Position numbers and translations under genes: made by a program | Notes under the pieces: model-generated | Told to the model about the DNA's origin: nothing | Seen by the model: only the letters and a program-made list of their open reading frames with translations | Database searches by the model: none | Assembly: GCA_032433595.1 (NCBI GenBank) | Contig: JASWJB010000400.1 | Location: 1 to 33,484, forward strand | Direction of reading: 5' to 3' | DNA: 33,484 nucleotides | Origin: Conoideocrella luteorostrata | Lineage: Eukaryota > Ascomycota > Sordariomycetes > Hypocreales > Clavicipitaceae | Shown here: positions 10,050 to 21,400 of the stretch, piece after piece | How positions within the stretch are numbered: the first letter of the stretch is position 1 | Layout: every line of letters begins with the position of its first letter

Positions 10050-13000
10050 TTATTCACTCTCTACTCTGCCCTCGCTTTCTGGTTCAACACAATCCTCAAA
10101 ACGGTGACTTAGATCGTGCATTGTTGCGCGATGCGAGAAGCACTTGAAGCAAAAGTCAACGGTTGGCCAACATGTAGTACACTTGTACCGAGGCCCGGTA
10201 ATTCTCTAGAGTCACAGGAGTCGTTAGCAGCCATATCTCGCAGGCCTAGGGGAAGGACAACTGGTGACTCAATAGAAGACAGCCATAACAGTTAATATTA
10301 TAGTGGACTTTCCCGGGTTCAGCAGTGTGGAAAACAGAATCCCACGTTTCCCTTACTCCATCGGGGCCAACACGCTCTCTCTTGCTTTCAAGGGGTTGCA
10401 AAAGCTTGCGAATCTCAATGTCCATATCAGTAAGGCATGCAATTTTGAGTGCGGACCATATGCCGTCCTTGCTCTTGGCCCAATAATCGGCTCCGTGATC
10501 TTTCAGCCACCCCAGCATGAAGCGGTTGCTTGAGTCAAGCTTGCACGCCCGCATGAGCGGCGTCCATCCATCTGCGTCTTTCAAATTGAATTCGAGGCTG
10601 GAAACATATCTGAAAAAGCCACTCAATTTCGGGGCAATACCCACTGGTGGCTATCAGATGCAAAGGAGCCCGCCCATAGTTGTCGGGTGATTGGAAGTGT
10701 GCGCCCGCTTTTGCAAGAAGGCGAAATCTCTTCAAGCACCCGGTAACCATCGAAATGGCGTAATGGATAACGCGGCGGCCTTGGCTGTCAGCCTTGTCGA
10801 CGTTCCCACCGTGCCGGATCAAGTATTCGAACAGCTGAGGATGGCGTCTCTCAGTGGCGGCAATGACGGGAGATAGTTCAGATTCTTCCGGCCCATTAAC
10901 ATCCACACCAACGTCCTCGACAAGATATCGCACTATTTTGCGCCGATCATATCCGTGCTGACCTAGTACCGCAGTGGAAAGTAAGAACAAACGAGAAAGT
11001 TCGGGCCTAGGCGCGTTGGGATTGGCTTTGACCTTGATAAGAAGCTTCAGTATTTCGATAATTGTTTTCACAGACTGACTGTTTCTTGAAGACAATAAAC
11101 AAGAAGCTGTCAAAGTTCCGGCCGTAGATGGTTGCTCGAGAATATTTGGATCAGCGCAGTTTCACAGCGTCGAAGTTATGGTGCTCTATAGCCGCGGCCA
11201 ACGGCGTCAGCCCAGCATTGACCTTGCCGACCAGCGCTCCGGCGTCGATGAGGACTTGTATCACCGACACAGGTGTGGTTGATCTGATGCCGTGAAGCGG
11301 TGTGCTTCCGTCTTTGTCCACTTCACACAGATTCACTCCACGTTCGAGGCAGGCTTTCGTGAACTTGACCAGCTTGACACCCGACTCGAGCAGAAAGTTG
11401 GCACGATCATAGTTTCCGTTGATAACTGCGAAGGTAAGTGCGGTGTAACCGTGACAACCGATACCGTCTTGGTAGCTGTATCTGGTTTCGAGATCCAGTC
11501 GTGGATTCCGATGCGCCGCGAGGGTCTTCAATGTCTTGACGTAACCACCCACCTTGCTGTCATCATCATCACCGTTCCGTCTTTGGTTTGACGTTCAATA
11601 TCTGCTCCGTGTTTTAAGAACAGCGTTACAAGTTTTGGCGAGTGGTAGGCAGTCTGGAGAGGCGTCCACCCATCAGACCGTTTCCAGTCGAGGTCTGCTC
11701 CCCGTTCCAGCAGCAGCTCGGCTTTCCTGATATCATCTCCGCCTTGTCAAGCAGTGACCTGGAGCGCAGACTCGAGCCCGCTGGGACAATGGTTGGGCGA
11801 AGCACCGTTGTCAAGAAGAACCTTCATCACGTCGTACGAGCTGTTACGAGCCGCACTTGCCAACGGTGTCTTTCTTTCTGCTCCCTCCCAGTGATCAAAA
11901 GAGTCCAGGGTCACTCCATCTGAACCTGGCAATGCATGAAATACTCCAGGCAAGCCTTGGCAACTGCGCCATGGACAAGTGAGGGCTGCTCGTCACTGAG
12001 CTCCTCCACGCCGGCAATTAATGCATTGTGGAACGACTCATGAGAAAATTTGACGTCTCGGCCATCAATCACAATTGTGCCTGCAAAACTCGCCTCCAAG
12101 TCATCGGAGAGCTGCCCATAGTCAATGTCTGCGAAAGACACGTCCTCAGAAGATGTCGATACTGCAAGAGCATGACCAAGAGCCTCGATTGTCAATGGCT
12201 CCTTGGCGTATCTCACCCATCGATAAACCAGGGCTACCCATTTTCGCTTCTCCGACGACAGACTGCCAGTCAAGGTGCTCATGACATTGTCTGGCGTAGC
12301 CAGGCGCATCTTCTCGAGCGTTGCGGAGATGCTTGTCATTGGCATTCCGCGCCCGAACTGGTCAAGCCAGTCGAGAATTCGATAACCCAGATAGTGTGCG
12401 TGTGTGATGATATTCCTCGATCAAGTTTTCCAGAGCTTGCTTGAGGCCGCTCAGAACTGGGCGCCGACGAAGCACATCTTCCAGAAGCGATGCAAGCCCG
12501 CCTGCATGGACGCCCATTTCATCTATGGCGAACCCGGTCGGTGCAGTTGGAAAATCCTTTACAAACAAGACTTGCGATTCCGGAATCGATTCTTGCAGGA
12601 AGTTGTCCGGATTGCTCGATGCGATCGTGAGATTATAGTCCAGGTCGGTACGGCTGTGTTCCTCCAGCACAGCCTTAAGAAACCATGTTTGCTCCTCCTC
12701 ATCGCAACTGTCAAAGCATGCCAGGAAAATTGCTACGTCTTTCCTCTCATCCTCCCTTCTCAAATCTCGGAAAATCTTAAAGAGTTGAGAGAACGACCAG
12801 CAGTCGTAATGCCCCAGGCTGTCAAACATCCATCGGACACCGTCGGACCGGATCGAATCACGCCAAGACATCTCGTTAAGGTAGGGAATAAGCATGAATC
12901 GGATGGTGTTGCGTCTACTATCGAGCTTGTCGAACTCAAAATAGAACATATATTCGCCATAAGCTCTCATTGTGGTGCTCAGCGACTCTTCCCTGTGAAT

Positions 13001-13743
13001 TTGCCAGTCTTGGGACAGGATGCACGTCCGAACTGGATCCGCGAACCGACAGATATGTATTGCCTGTGGACCAATGCTTTCGTGAAAGGTCTTGATTTGA
13101 TCTTGCCCAAAAAACGGTGGCACAGTCAATTTGGTAACCAATGCGGGTGGACACATGTGTATACTTGAGTATCTTGTGGTCGGGGCCAATGATAGCAAGG
13201 CGGTCTGGCGGCTAATAAAATCGGAGTGAACTTTCAGGGCTTTGAAATGTTAATTGGCTGATTCATAAAGACACAAGGGCAAAGGATGCACATACGATAC
13301 CAGGCTTGGCTGAAACGGGTGGCGAGCTTGGTCATCCAGCTCTTGTTTTCGTCTACACCCTCATCACCTCACCTCGAACAAGGTCAGGATGGTCTATAGT
13401 ACTTTGCTGGAATCGACTGTCCATGTCTAGCCAGTGGTCGGTGGTTAAGGTATATCCGCTGAAAGGCGATGCGGGGACCCTGGGAAGCTCTTTAGTGGTG
13501 CTGTGGAATGCTGTCCAAGTTGGAGCTTTTCTTCTTGTTGTACGGAAGATTCCTGCGTGGTCTCTTCCTCTTTCGGAAACTCTGGAAGGTAAAAAGTATT
13601 GATATTGACCACGCGTGAAAATATGTTGCCGTCCAGTGCTGGGATTGTCACGCAGGCCGTGGACGGTAATGACGCTGAGTTAAACGTCAGTTGGAGGTTA
13701 TGAGTTATCATCAAAGTCTCACATACTCATAGTCATCGTACAT
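10050..13743 (-). pseudogene. Broken NLR-like gene: NACHT-type NTPase, ankyrin repeats, ZZ finger
   Basis: Read on the minus strand, the order is as follows. A short first exon spliced by GTATGT (intron 13675-13726) leads to a VITVHGLRDNPST segment like the hydrolase-type N-termini of fungal NLRs. An NTPase region (12362-13198) follows, with FYFEFDKLDSRRNTIR and the Walker-B-like FLACFDSCDEEE. A winged-helix part (11911-12345) has WVRYAKEPLTIEALGHAL. Ankyrin repeats (10246-11953) include NGYxALTFA-, DGSTPLH- and DGWTPLMRA-type units. A terminal ZZ zinc finger (10050-10203) has ITGPRYKCTTC and FCFKC. The frame breaks in a CA-rich run near 12393-12409, near 11911-11945, near 11560-11572, near 11151-11160 (apparently with bases lost) and in an A5 run at 10613-10617 (T5 in the gene sense). 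An in-frame TGA lies at 11747-11749. No Walker A (GKS/GKT) is seen. Intact relatives would act as cytosolic non-self recognition or cell-death receptors; this copy should be inactive. Confidence 0.8.
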
Positions 13744-13758
13744 TGACTACCCCCATGG

Positions 13759-14010
13759 TCAATTCAAGCTAAAAGGAGGAAAGGCTTCACGAGCAACATC
13801 TGGTGTCGCAGGATGTGAGATCCTGAGGAGCTCTAGAGTTGGGACTTTAGATAATTCCGTGGAGGTAATAGAGACCGTGTCATCATTCGTAGCGTCGGTA
13901 ACAGACTCTTGAGATGTGTCGTTGTACTCTGATTCTGTCCCCCCTGAGTCTTCATCATCGTTTTTTGAATGGGTTGGTGAGACCGGAGGGCCATCCTCAG
14001 AATCTGGCAT
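13759..14010 (-). CDS. Small acidic Ser/Thr-rich ORF, function unknown
   Basis: An ATG-started 83-codon frame begins MPDSEDGPPVSPTHSK and is rich in Asp, Glu, Ser and Thr, a composition typical of disordered N-terminal regions. It ends only 15 bp before the proposed first ATG of the NLR relic on the same strand, with two stops in between, so it could be a lost N-terminal exon or 5' leader of that gene. No domain is recognised. It may equally be a chance frame. Confidence 0.25.
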   Translation of the reverse strand: MPDSEDGPPVSPTHSKNDDEDSGGTESEYNDTSQESVTDATNDDTVSITSTELSKVPTLELLRISHPATPDVAREAFPPFSLN

Positions 14011-15400
14011 GTTGCCTCACTCCACGGCTCTCCTCGATTATTGTGTATGTTTCCTAATGGAAAGTTTGCATCGAGGCTCGAGGGCACAGCGAATTAAGAA
14101 ACTTGGAGGAGGCGGAAGAGATGAAATGTCGGCGGCGAGCCTGCTCGTGAAACTTGGGACGAGGGCTTCACCAGTGTACCTGTGGGAACCCAGCAGATAC
14201 ATTGTGGCTAGCATCAGGCTGGAGGTCTGTCCACCCGTCATGGCTGCAGGACATGAGTACGTATTCCCCGTGCCCCTCGCCAATAAGCCAACAATACAGT
14301 CACAGCAGCAATACGGAGTACATCTCCTTCAGCCTGGGGCAAGCAAACATATTGATTGTATGTTTGCTTGTCGGTAAGCCTGCTGCTATGTACCGTAGAC
14401 CGCTTTCTCCACCTTTCCCCTTTGTGTTCATGGGACTTCTAGTAACCCACGTAGACTAGGTGGCATCGCAGCCAGTGCAATTGAGCAATTTACAAACAAC
14501 AGGGTTGCTTTGACTTCCACTCCATATCATAGTAGAAAATAGGAGGCGAACTAAGTACCTTTCATACCAGACTTTCATTGCTCGACATCCTTATCGGTAC
14601 ATAGCAGCAGGCGGCCTACTGGAACCGAGGAGTACGTAGTTCAACGGAGCTTCAGCCAAAATAGGATCAGGGATTTAATTTCGCCGGGTAGGATGGTCTA
14701 ACCGGAAAGTCTAGAATATGTGCTTTACAAGCTGTCGTGCCGACGGCACTATCTTCCCGCAGCGGCTGTGCCCGTCGTTCCATTTTAGGGTAATAGTTAG
14801 GCAGCATATTCCCTGTTTGCTTCGAACCTTGTACGGGGTATGGGATATGGAGTACGCGAGGTGCGAATGGACACCCGTATTGCAGTGCGCATCTGGCAGA
14901 AAGTGGAAACACAAGCTGTCGAACAAATCCCTTGTCATTTTGAAATGATTATTTGTTTGCTAGGCTTTGGCCCCCAAACCTCTGCTTCAGGGTGTCCAGG
15001 ATCATTGTCGTAAAGGTAACGTCGCTGAGCTCCTGCAAGTCGACACTACCTAGTTCCTCTGTGTCATACCGACTAAGCTTGTTCGTCGGCTTTAGCAGCA
15101 CAGGGTCATTTTCTGGCACTCTGCCAAAGAAATGAGCGCATAGAGGTCCAGTTGTCCGCCCTGCACTCCAACTTTGGGATGCAGGTGAATACTGCCTCAT
15201 CTCTCCGCTTGATCCCGACAGCCACCTATATAGTTGCAGGAACTCCCGTCCTCAAGGTCTTGTTCTCTAGAAGAGTCCATTTGGCCCGCCGGTTAAGGGG
15301 CAAGTTCTCGGCGATGGGCTTTCCGCCGCTAATGGTTGTTGCGTGAGACGTCTCGCGAGCGACCGTCTCCTCCCATTTGAGTGAAGCATAGAAGTTCTGA
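14011..15400. other. Intergenic region
   Basis: No supported gene. A minus-strand ATG-started frame at 14949-15200 (ending LDTLKQRFGGQSLANK) looks somewhat protein-like but matches nothing I know. The plus strand just before 15400 may hold unreadable N-terminal remains of the subtilase relic. One copy of the repeated 9-mer lies at 14312. Confidence 0.4.
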
Positions 15401-17169
15401 GATGGCTCCGGCAGAACGCCCTTTCGCTGCGCAGTTCAGTATGAACAATGCAGCGATGAGTGGGTGGACATTGTCAGGCTTTTCCTCGAGAAGTACGGTG
15501 ATGCTATGAAGGAGCACAAGGCTTCTGGAACATCTGGGCCTCTCGAGACCTTTCTAGACCCTCAAGTACAAGAGATGAGAAGACGAAGACGAGATTGAGT
15601 ACCCTGTCTACGGCGAGCACGAAAGGTCAGCCGAGGCTTGTCGGTAACAGAAAAAGGAACAGGAGTCGCGCGATGCGGACCAAAAGCCAGGCGACAGTAA
15701 AATTGCAAACCATTCATTACACATCAGAGGGAAGGAGGTGCCACAAAGAGACATTGAAAAGGACCTGAAGAGCCGGGCCGCGGAAAAGCGCGACCGCAAG
15801 GCCAAGGACCCGGATCAGGACTGCAATGGCCTCAAATGGGGGCCCCAGAACCTTGATGAGAATGAGAGACGGCAACAGGAACTGTGGGAGAAAGAGAGAG
15901 AAAAAGAAACACCAGACAGTGGGGTTAGGGAAGACACACAGTATTCAAAGGCCCCGAAAGTGAAGCAGCTCAAAGACCCAAAACGCCAGCCCCAGTGATC
16001 CGACATTGGTTGTCCCCAGGTGCCAATTTGACCATGCGCCAAGCACGCCACTGAAACAGGTCGCAACGCGGAGCTTCGACATCGACAGTGAAGACGAGAG
16101 GAAGAAGATAGACAAGATGGCGTCTATCAAAAGACCTTCGACTAAACTAATTCTTTTTTGCGTGGGAAGAACTATCAACAAGGTGACTACACTTACCTGA
16201 CTTCTCAGTCTCAAGTTGACCGGGGTACCTCAGATGTTCAGATCTTTTTTGACTACCGGGAACTTCCGCCTGAGATCTTAGACACCGTGTTCAACGAGCG
16301 CTTCGGACAGGATCAAAACCACGGTATCCGCTTCGATGAGGTGTTGATGTATGTGAGGTTCCCCAACGTTACTGTCGTTCAAAAGGGTACGAGAGCACCC
16401 AAACGTCGTGCTCCAGGCAGACAAGACGCGGAATTCTTCTTCAACTGGTTGTACGCCAAGGGCGTCCGGCGGATCCTCAGGGTTGAAATGGAAGACAGTG
16501 ACAAGATGTCGCACAGCGACGAGTTGATTCAGCCCCTCACTGGAGAAGATCGTAGTCGAGCATCTCGACTGACAGAAGACGGATCCGGATCCACGAGTAA
16601 TTCACGGACTCGGCAGCAAAGCCGATCATCCAAGCTATGAGAAAAATGCGAGCAGCTAGTCGACTGGGCCGAAGAACCAGCTACGGGAGTTGACGCTCAA
16701 GTGGAGCGCCAACAATGCCGTTTTCACGGCTCGGAGTGAGTCTGAGGGTTTATCCCAACTACAGAACCTCGAAGGGTAGAAATCTGCCCCTGTACCTGGC
16801 CAACAAGACCTCGTCGACCAAGGAATTGACAGGCTCCGGCATCGCCACCGCTCTGGCAGCGGATCTGGTCGCCATGATCACATACTGTTTCAAGGCTAGT
16901 GTGCTTGCCACCACCATGGCCAGGACGCAGCAAGGAAGAGACTACATGGCCCTGTCTGAGCTTGTCAAGGCAACCGACGTGGATAGGATCGCGGAGCATA
17001 ATGCGCTCAAGAAGACCTTTACAGGATCAGGAAGGTGGAGAATGGGCAGTTTATACAGGTCTGGGACACGTTTGGGCCTCCGAGTGAGTATTTGGAGAAC
17101 GACAGCAACAGTGAGGAGGACAAGCTTGAGTGCATCATGAATCCCTGTTCGAATCTCATTGACCGGTGA
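15401..17169 (+). pseudogene. Broken subtilisin-like serine protease (S8) of the large fungal ankyrin-bearing family
   Basis: Six plus-strand blocks in changing frames follow the order of one long fungal subtilase type. Block 1 (15401-15598) is ankyrin-like, DGSGRTPFRCAVQYEQC then IVRLFLEKYGDA. Block 2 (15609-16001) is a charged linker with an in-frame TAA after EACR. Block 3 (16006-16200) has CQFDHAPSTP. Block 4 (about 16158-16640) has FFDYRELPPEILDTVF, FFFNWLYAKGVRRILRVE and SHSDE. Block 5 (16715 to about 17025) has GSGIATALAADLVAMITYCFKA, and block 6 ends with VENGQFIQVWDTFGPP to a TGA at 17167-17169. Between blocks 4 and 5 most of the catalytic domain, with the Asp and His motifs, is missing. 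The catalytic serine of the GSSxA motif is Gly (codon 16838-16840). A one-base loss near 17022 explains the last frame change. Family role: probably regulatory proteolysis or NLR-like defence; this copy is dead. Confidence 0.8.
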
Positions 17170-17859
17170 TATCCAAGCACCAGGATTCTAGTTCCAGAAC
17201 AAGGCGCAAGTGGGGTTCATAGATTTAGGCATAGCAAGCCGTTCAACTCTGTAACGCCTGACTCTTTCAAACATCGTCTCTATAAATTAAATAATTAGTT
17301 TCCATTTTTTCTTGCTCGCGTACCGTGCAACATACATACCATATGTGGCGATCGGCCTGGCACAAGTGACGAACAAAGAGAGTTGTCGCGACGTGGAGCC
17401 CCGCGACGGTGTGGTGCATTCTATGCATATATGATTTGTTTAAAAAAAAATTAGTCTATCAAACAGACACACATTAGAAGGCAAAGCTAATAAACATGCC
17501 CCCAGTGTCTTTTTACAGAGTTACTTAGCCATTATCCAGACATCACTCCTCATCTCGCCCCACTTAGTCGGGAGTTTATTCCCATACCAAGAAACTTAGA
17601 CATAACTACATCAGGTCCATAGCGCACACAAGTGTTCCAGTAAACTGTTCAAATAGGATGACAAATTTCTTGTTTATTGTTATTTACACCTATTTTATAG
17701 TCCATCTTATACATCCTAGCTGAGTTTCGGTGATATGGAAAATATGCCCACGCTTTGTTCGCCTCTGCGCAACAAACACTCACATACAACTTATTTCCCA
17801 CGTATTCTGGTAGAAGCATGCGCCAGCTCTCACGGCAACATGCATGCGCTTAAGGAAAT
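17170..17859. other. AT-rich intergenic region
   Basis: The 3' flank of the secreted-protein gene and downstream DNA of the subtilase relic. It contains an A run near 17440-17450 and no frame with recognisable motifs. Confidence 0.5.
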
Positions 17860-18284
17860 TTACCAGTGGCCACTGTCACAGCGAGTGCAGTGACGCTCGT
17901 CAATGCGGCCCTGTGAGGACTTGTTAACAAGCTATCGACTGAGTGATAGGTTAGGGGCGCTGGGCTTTCAGTATCAGGACTTACATGGCAAGGCTTGGAG
18001 CAACCCCAGACACCGTGGATCTTGCGGTGTCGGTTTCGTCGGCAGAAGTCGTCGGCGTGCTTTCGCAGCTGGTAGCCATCGCCGTTGCCCCAGTTGACGT
18101 TGCGGTTGCAGCGGCGGGCAGTCTCGATGATGGTGACGTCGATGTCGAGCTGGATGATTTCATTGGTTTGGACAGCGCCGTAGACATACTGCATCTTGTC
18201 ATTTGCTTCGCCAAAGAAAGCGTCGGAGGGAGTGGCCACAGCAGTGGCGGCCAAGGCAAGGATGGAGGCAATAGAGAATCTCAT
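17860..18284 (-). CDS. Small secreted six-cysteine protein (effector-like)
   Basis: Two exons (17985-18284 and 17860-17910), with a 74-bp intron (GTAAGT donor, CCTCACAG acceptor), encode 116 residues. The N-terminus MRFSIASILALAATAVA is a textbook signal peptide with cleavage expected near residue 17-18. The mature part, about 98 residues, has six cysteines at 59, 81, 95, 99, 108 and 111, enough for three disulfides, and is basic around residues 82-90. The last two cysteines exist only after splicing. The frame without splicing ends in an unrelated tail, so the intron is favoured. The size, export signal and even cysteine count fit fungal effectors or antimicrobial peptides, but I recognise no named family. 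A TATAAATA box and a pyrimidine-rich leader lie upstream. It sits alone in gene-poor accessory DNA beside decayed genes, a common setting for effector genes. Confidence 0.78.
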
Positions 18285-18426
18285 ATTTGCGGTTTTGTGT
18301 GGGTTGGTGTAGATAGATGTGAAGCTGAGGGAAAGATGAAGCTGATCTGAGTTATTGATGTTTGATACTGAATAAGAGGATGATGAGATGGATATTTCGT
18401 CGATTATGAGGGCGGCCATAGCCTTA

Positions 18427-18434
18427 TATTTATA
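18427..18434 (-). promoter_or_regulatory. Putative TATA box of the secreted-protein gene
   Basis: TATAAATA on the minus strand lies about 143 bases before the proposed ATG at 18284. The leader between them is rich in C and T and ends in an A/C-rich start context, as in strongly expressed fungal genes. Confidence 0.5.
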
Positions 18435-21400
18435 CTTAAACCTCCCTCTCATTGCCCTCGTCTTGTGTATTCTCTCCTTTTGTCTTGTATGCGGTCGTCC
18501 CTGCTGCAATCCTTCCCTCCGAAGTAGCCGTTTTATCCGACTCGTAATTCAATAAACCAGCTATCTTTGTTTTTTCCGTCTCCTGGGGTTCGTTATTTCT
18601 GTCGCCAAATAAGGATAGTCTGCCTTGCCGGCTAATCATATCCCCACGATTGAGACATTACCCCAGGGCTGACAGAAACGGTGCGGCCGCAGCCAGCATC
18701 CCTGCAAGCCCGCGCCAGCGCATTGGAAAGTATTGAGTAGTCTTATTTTCTTTATTCACCTTAGATGCAGTCTTTTGTTGCATGTGGGCTGATCCACGTT
18801 CAACTATTGAGTGCGCCGCATCTGCATAAGCGCCGCGTGATATTGAGCAAGACTGGCCTTCCTGGACCACGTTCGGGCCCAGCTAGGTCAATCGGAACGT
18901 CGCTCCCAGAATTATTACCCAGATTTTCCCAACGTCTGCCCTCATTGCTAATGCATCTCCAAAATGTGGTCAGCAGAAGGCGTTGCTCAGAATATGGCAC
19001 CCTAACTGAGTGGTTGGATGTCGGCGTCATAGTATGTCTTAGTGGCCGGAGAAGCGTGATTCGGGAATTAAAAGAAAAAGCGCTTCTTGACGAGCTGGGA
19101 CTAATCAAAACAGCTATCTCCAACACGGGATGGCTGACATGGTCTCAGACTCTGCTCCGTACAAGACACTCCTCGGGGCCAGGTAACCTCCGGCTCCGTC
19201 ATAGGAAGGGCTCGTTCTTAGCGATATTTCACGAGAAGTTCAGCTATTTGCGCAAGCTATTTCGATTGGTTTCCATGGTAGGCGGACCAAATGCTCCTGT
19301 CCACATAGTGTGATTAGTGGCTACACCTGAATAACGCCAGAATTCGTGGCAGGCTCCCGGCTTCTCGCAAACGGGCGAAAGGGCTAGCAAGCTGGGCATC
19401 AACGTACCCCAACAATAATAGCATTGCTGGCCGGCACACGGCAATCGGCACGTCGCAGCACTACCCAGCATGGAATTAGTTCAGCCGTCGCGCGCTTTTG
19501 GCGGCCTTCTAGTGGTTTGGCAGATCGCCACAACATGGCGCCCGCATACATGTCTCAGCCCACCGAGCAGTGCCGCAGTTCCACATAATGGAATTATCAC
19601 TAACTACGGGATCAACGGAGTATTCTTCCCGCGCCGCTGATGAGCTGGCTTGGTCCCTCTGATCTTAGCCAGAATCATTGCTTATTTGACCAAATCGAGT
19701 TTGGGTTGTACGCGCGTCCCATGTAGGTGCTATTGGCACGCTTCCTGCAGGCCATGCTGCATTTTGTTCTGGACTTCATTCAAGTCCACCCTTTAATTCC
19801 GTCCTTGACCATGGATTGGGCATTTGGAATGACTAGTCGAGTCAGGGCAAAAAAGTTAGCTAATGTACTCCGTACTCCGTATCCCAAGGCTGCTAAACCT
19901 TAGAAGCTAAATTAGCCACTTTATTCTCCTTCTCGCTAGACGCGATAGAACAGCCTGGGCTTTTATCATCTCCTATCAGTGGTGTTGCAGCACTTGTACG
20001 GGTAATAATCAAAATGACGAAGCTCTTCAGTTTTACTCTTCCACGTTGACAGTGCAAGACTGATGTTGTGATGGATAGTAGCTGTGATATATACTTATTA
20101 CTTAAATCCATAGTGCAACGTGGCTGCGATATGCGAGCAGAGAGTACATCCACAAAATCGCATGTTAACAATGAATAAGCGACTGGACTTCTATAGATAC
20201 ATGTCTGCTATTATCCTTACCCTAAATGGCCATAGAACTTAACAGAAAAAATAGGAAAGAAGCAACAAGGGACCTTTTAGTAGACGGAACGAGTTCCATC
20301 ACCGTTGCTCTTGTCATACGCGTTAATATACGAAAGTAAAGCTTTGAATATAAGATAGTGTGAGTGAATAGATGTAGTGCTGCTCATAAGAAGCTAATCA
20401 TTCCTCTGAACCAGCTCTAATGTACGCTGGACGCAAAATAAAATAGCTGTTAGTTCTACAATAAATATTGATGTCCCTTGAGCACCAACATATTTGCCAC
20501 CCTCTCCATGGAGAAATCCTTTATCAAATCCATGCCTACGCTCTATACGTAAATTATATATCATGCATCTTTCAAAGCCATACAGTCTAATGACCAACAA
20601 ACGTCCACTAGTCCATTCTTCTCCCTACATCAATCTAGAACGCCCCGGTGATCTCCCTGGCATCTTGCTCCAGAGAAGCATAAAAACGGTGGTCAACGGT
20701 CCTCGCAACTCCAGTTATACTCATGCAACCTTCGGGATAAAACACATCCGTAGATTCGCCAAGACAAAAAGGTGTCTAGCATCAAGAAATGCTTGTCCGC
20801 GAGCCGGACTGAGCCAGTTCAGCCCAATGCCTTCACAGCTGACAACTCAAAGAAGTATGTAAACAACTGGCACCACATCTGTGGGTTAAAGGCTCGGAAC
20901 TAGCCTATCCGTCCCATAGTAGCCCCAAGCTGCGTGTCGATTGGATAATGCATTTGACGACTTTTGACTTTGCGGGAGACTAGAAAGCAGCACGAGGCAC
21001 TAGCGTCTCCGGCATGATATCTTGGTTGCATCCAGGTGCATCACTAACTTTTACGAACCTGCAACCTTCAGAATCATACAAGCGCAGGACCCCGAACTAT
21101 GTGGAAACCCCTAGCACTAAGGCGCAGCTGTGCCGGTCTTGCCACCGACCACACAAAGTTTCTTTTTAAAGCATAGCTACGGCTTGGACAATTGTACTAG
21201 GGACGCAGTTGTTGACGCTGCTCTGGTAGTGCGTCCGAATATTTCTAAAAATAGTTCAAGGTATTAGCTGTGACCAACAAATGGAGCTACCCTAGGTTTG
21301 TCGAGGGGGGATAAAGAGTGTTCATGGTAGTGCCCAAGATTTAGGTTCATAATCAGAAGGGAGAGAGAATGCAGGGGTGCCTTTGTTCGATGTGCAGTCA

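Noticed and set aside
14949..15200. Minus-strand 83-codon frame with an ATG start
   Set aside because: Somewhat protein-like C-terminal half but no known family, and no partner exon found.
18765..19313. ATG-started 182-codon plus-strand frame
   Set aside because: No domain, signal peptide or protein-like conserved block; consistent with a chance frame.
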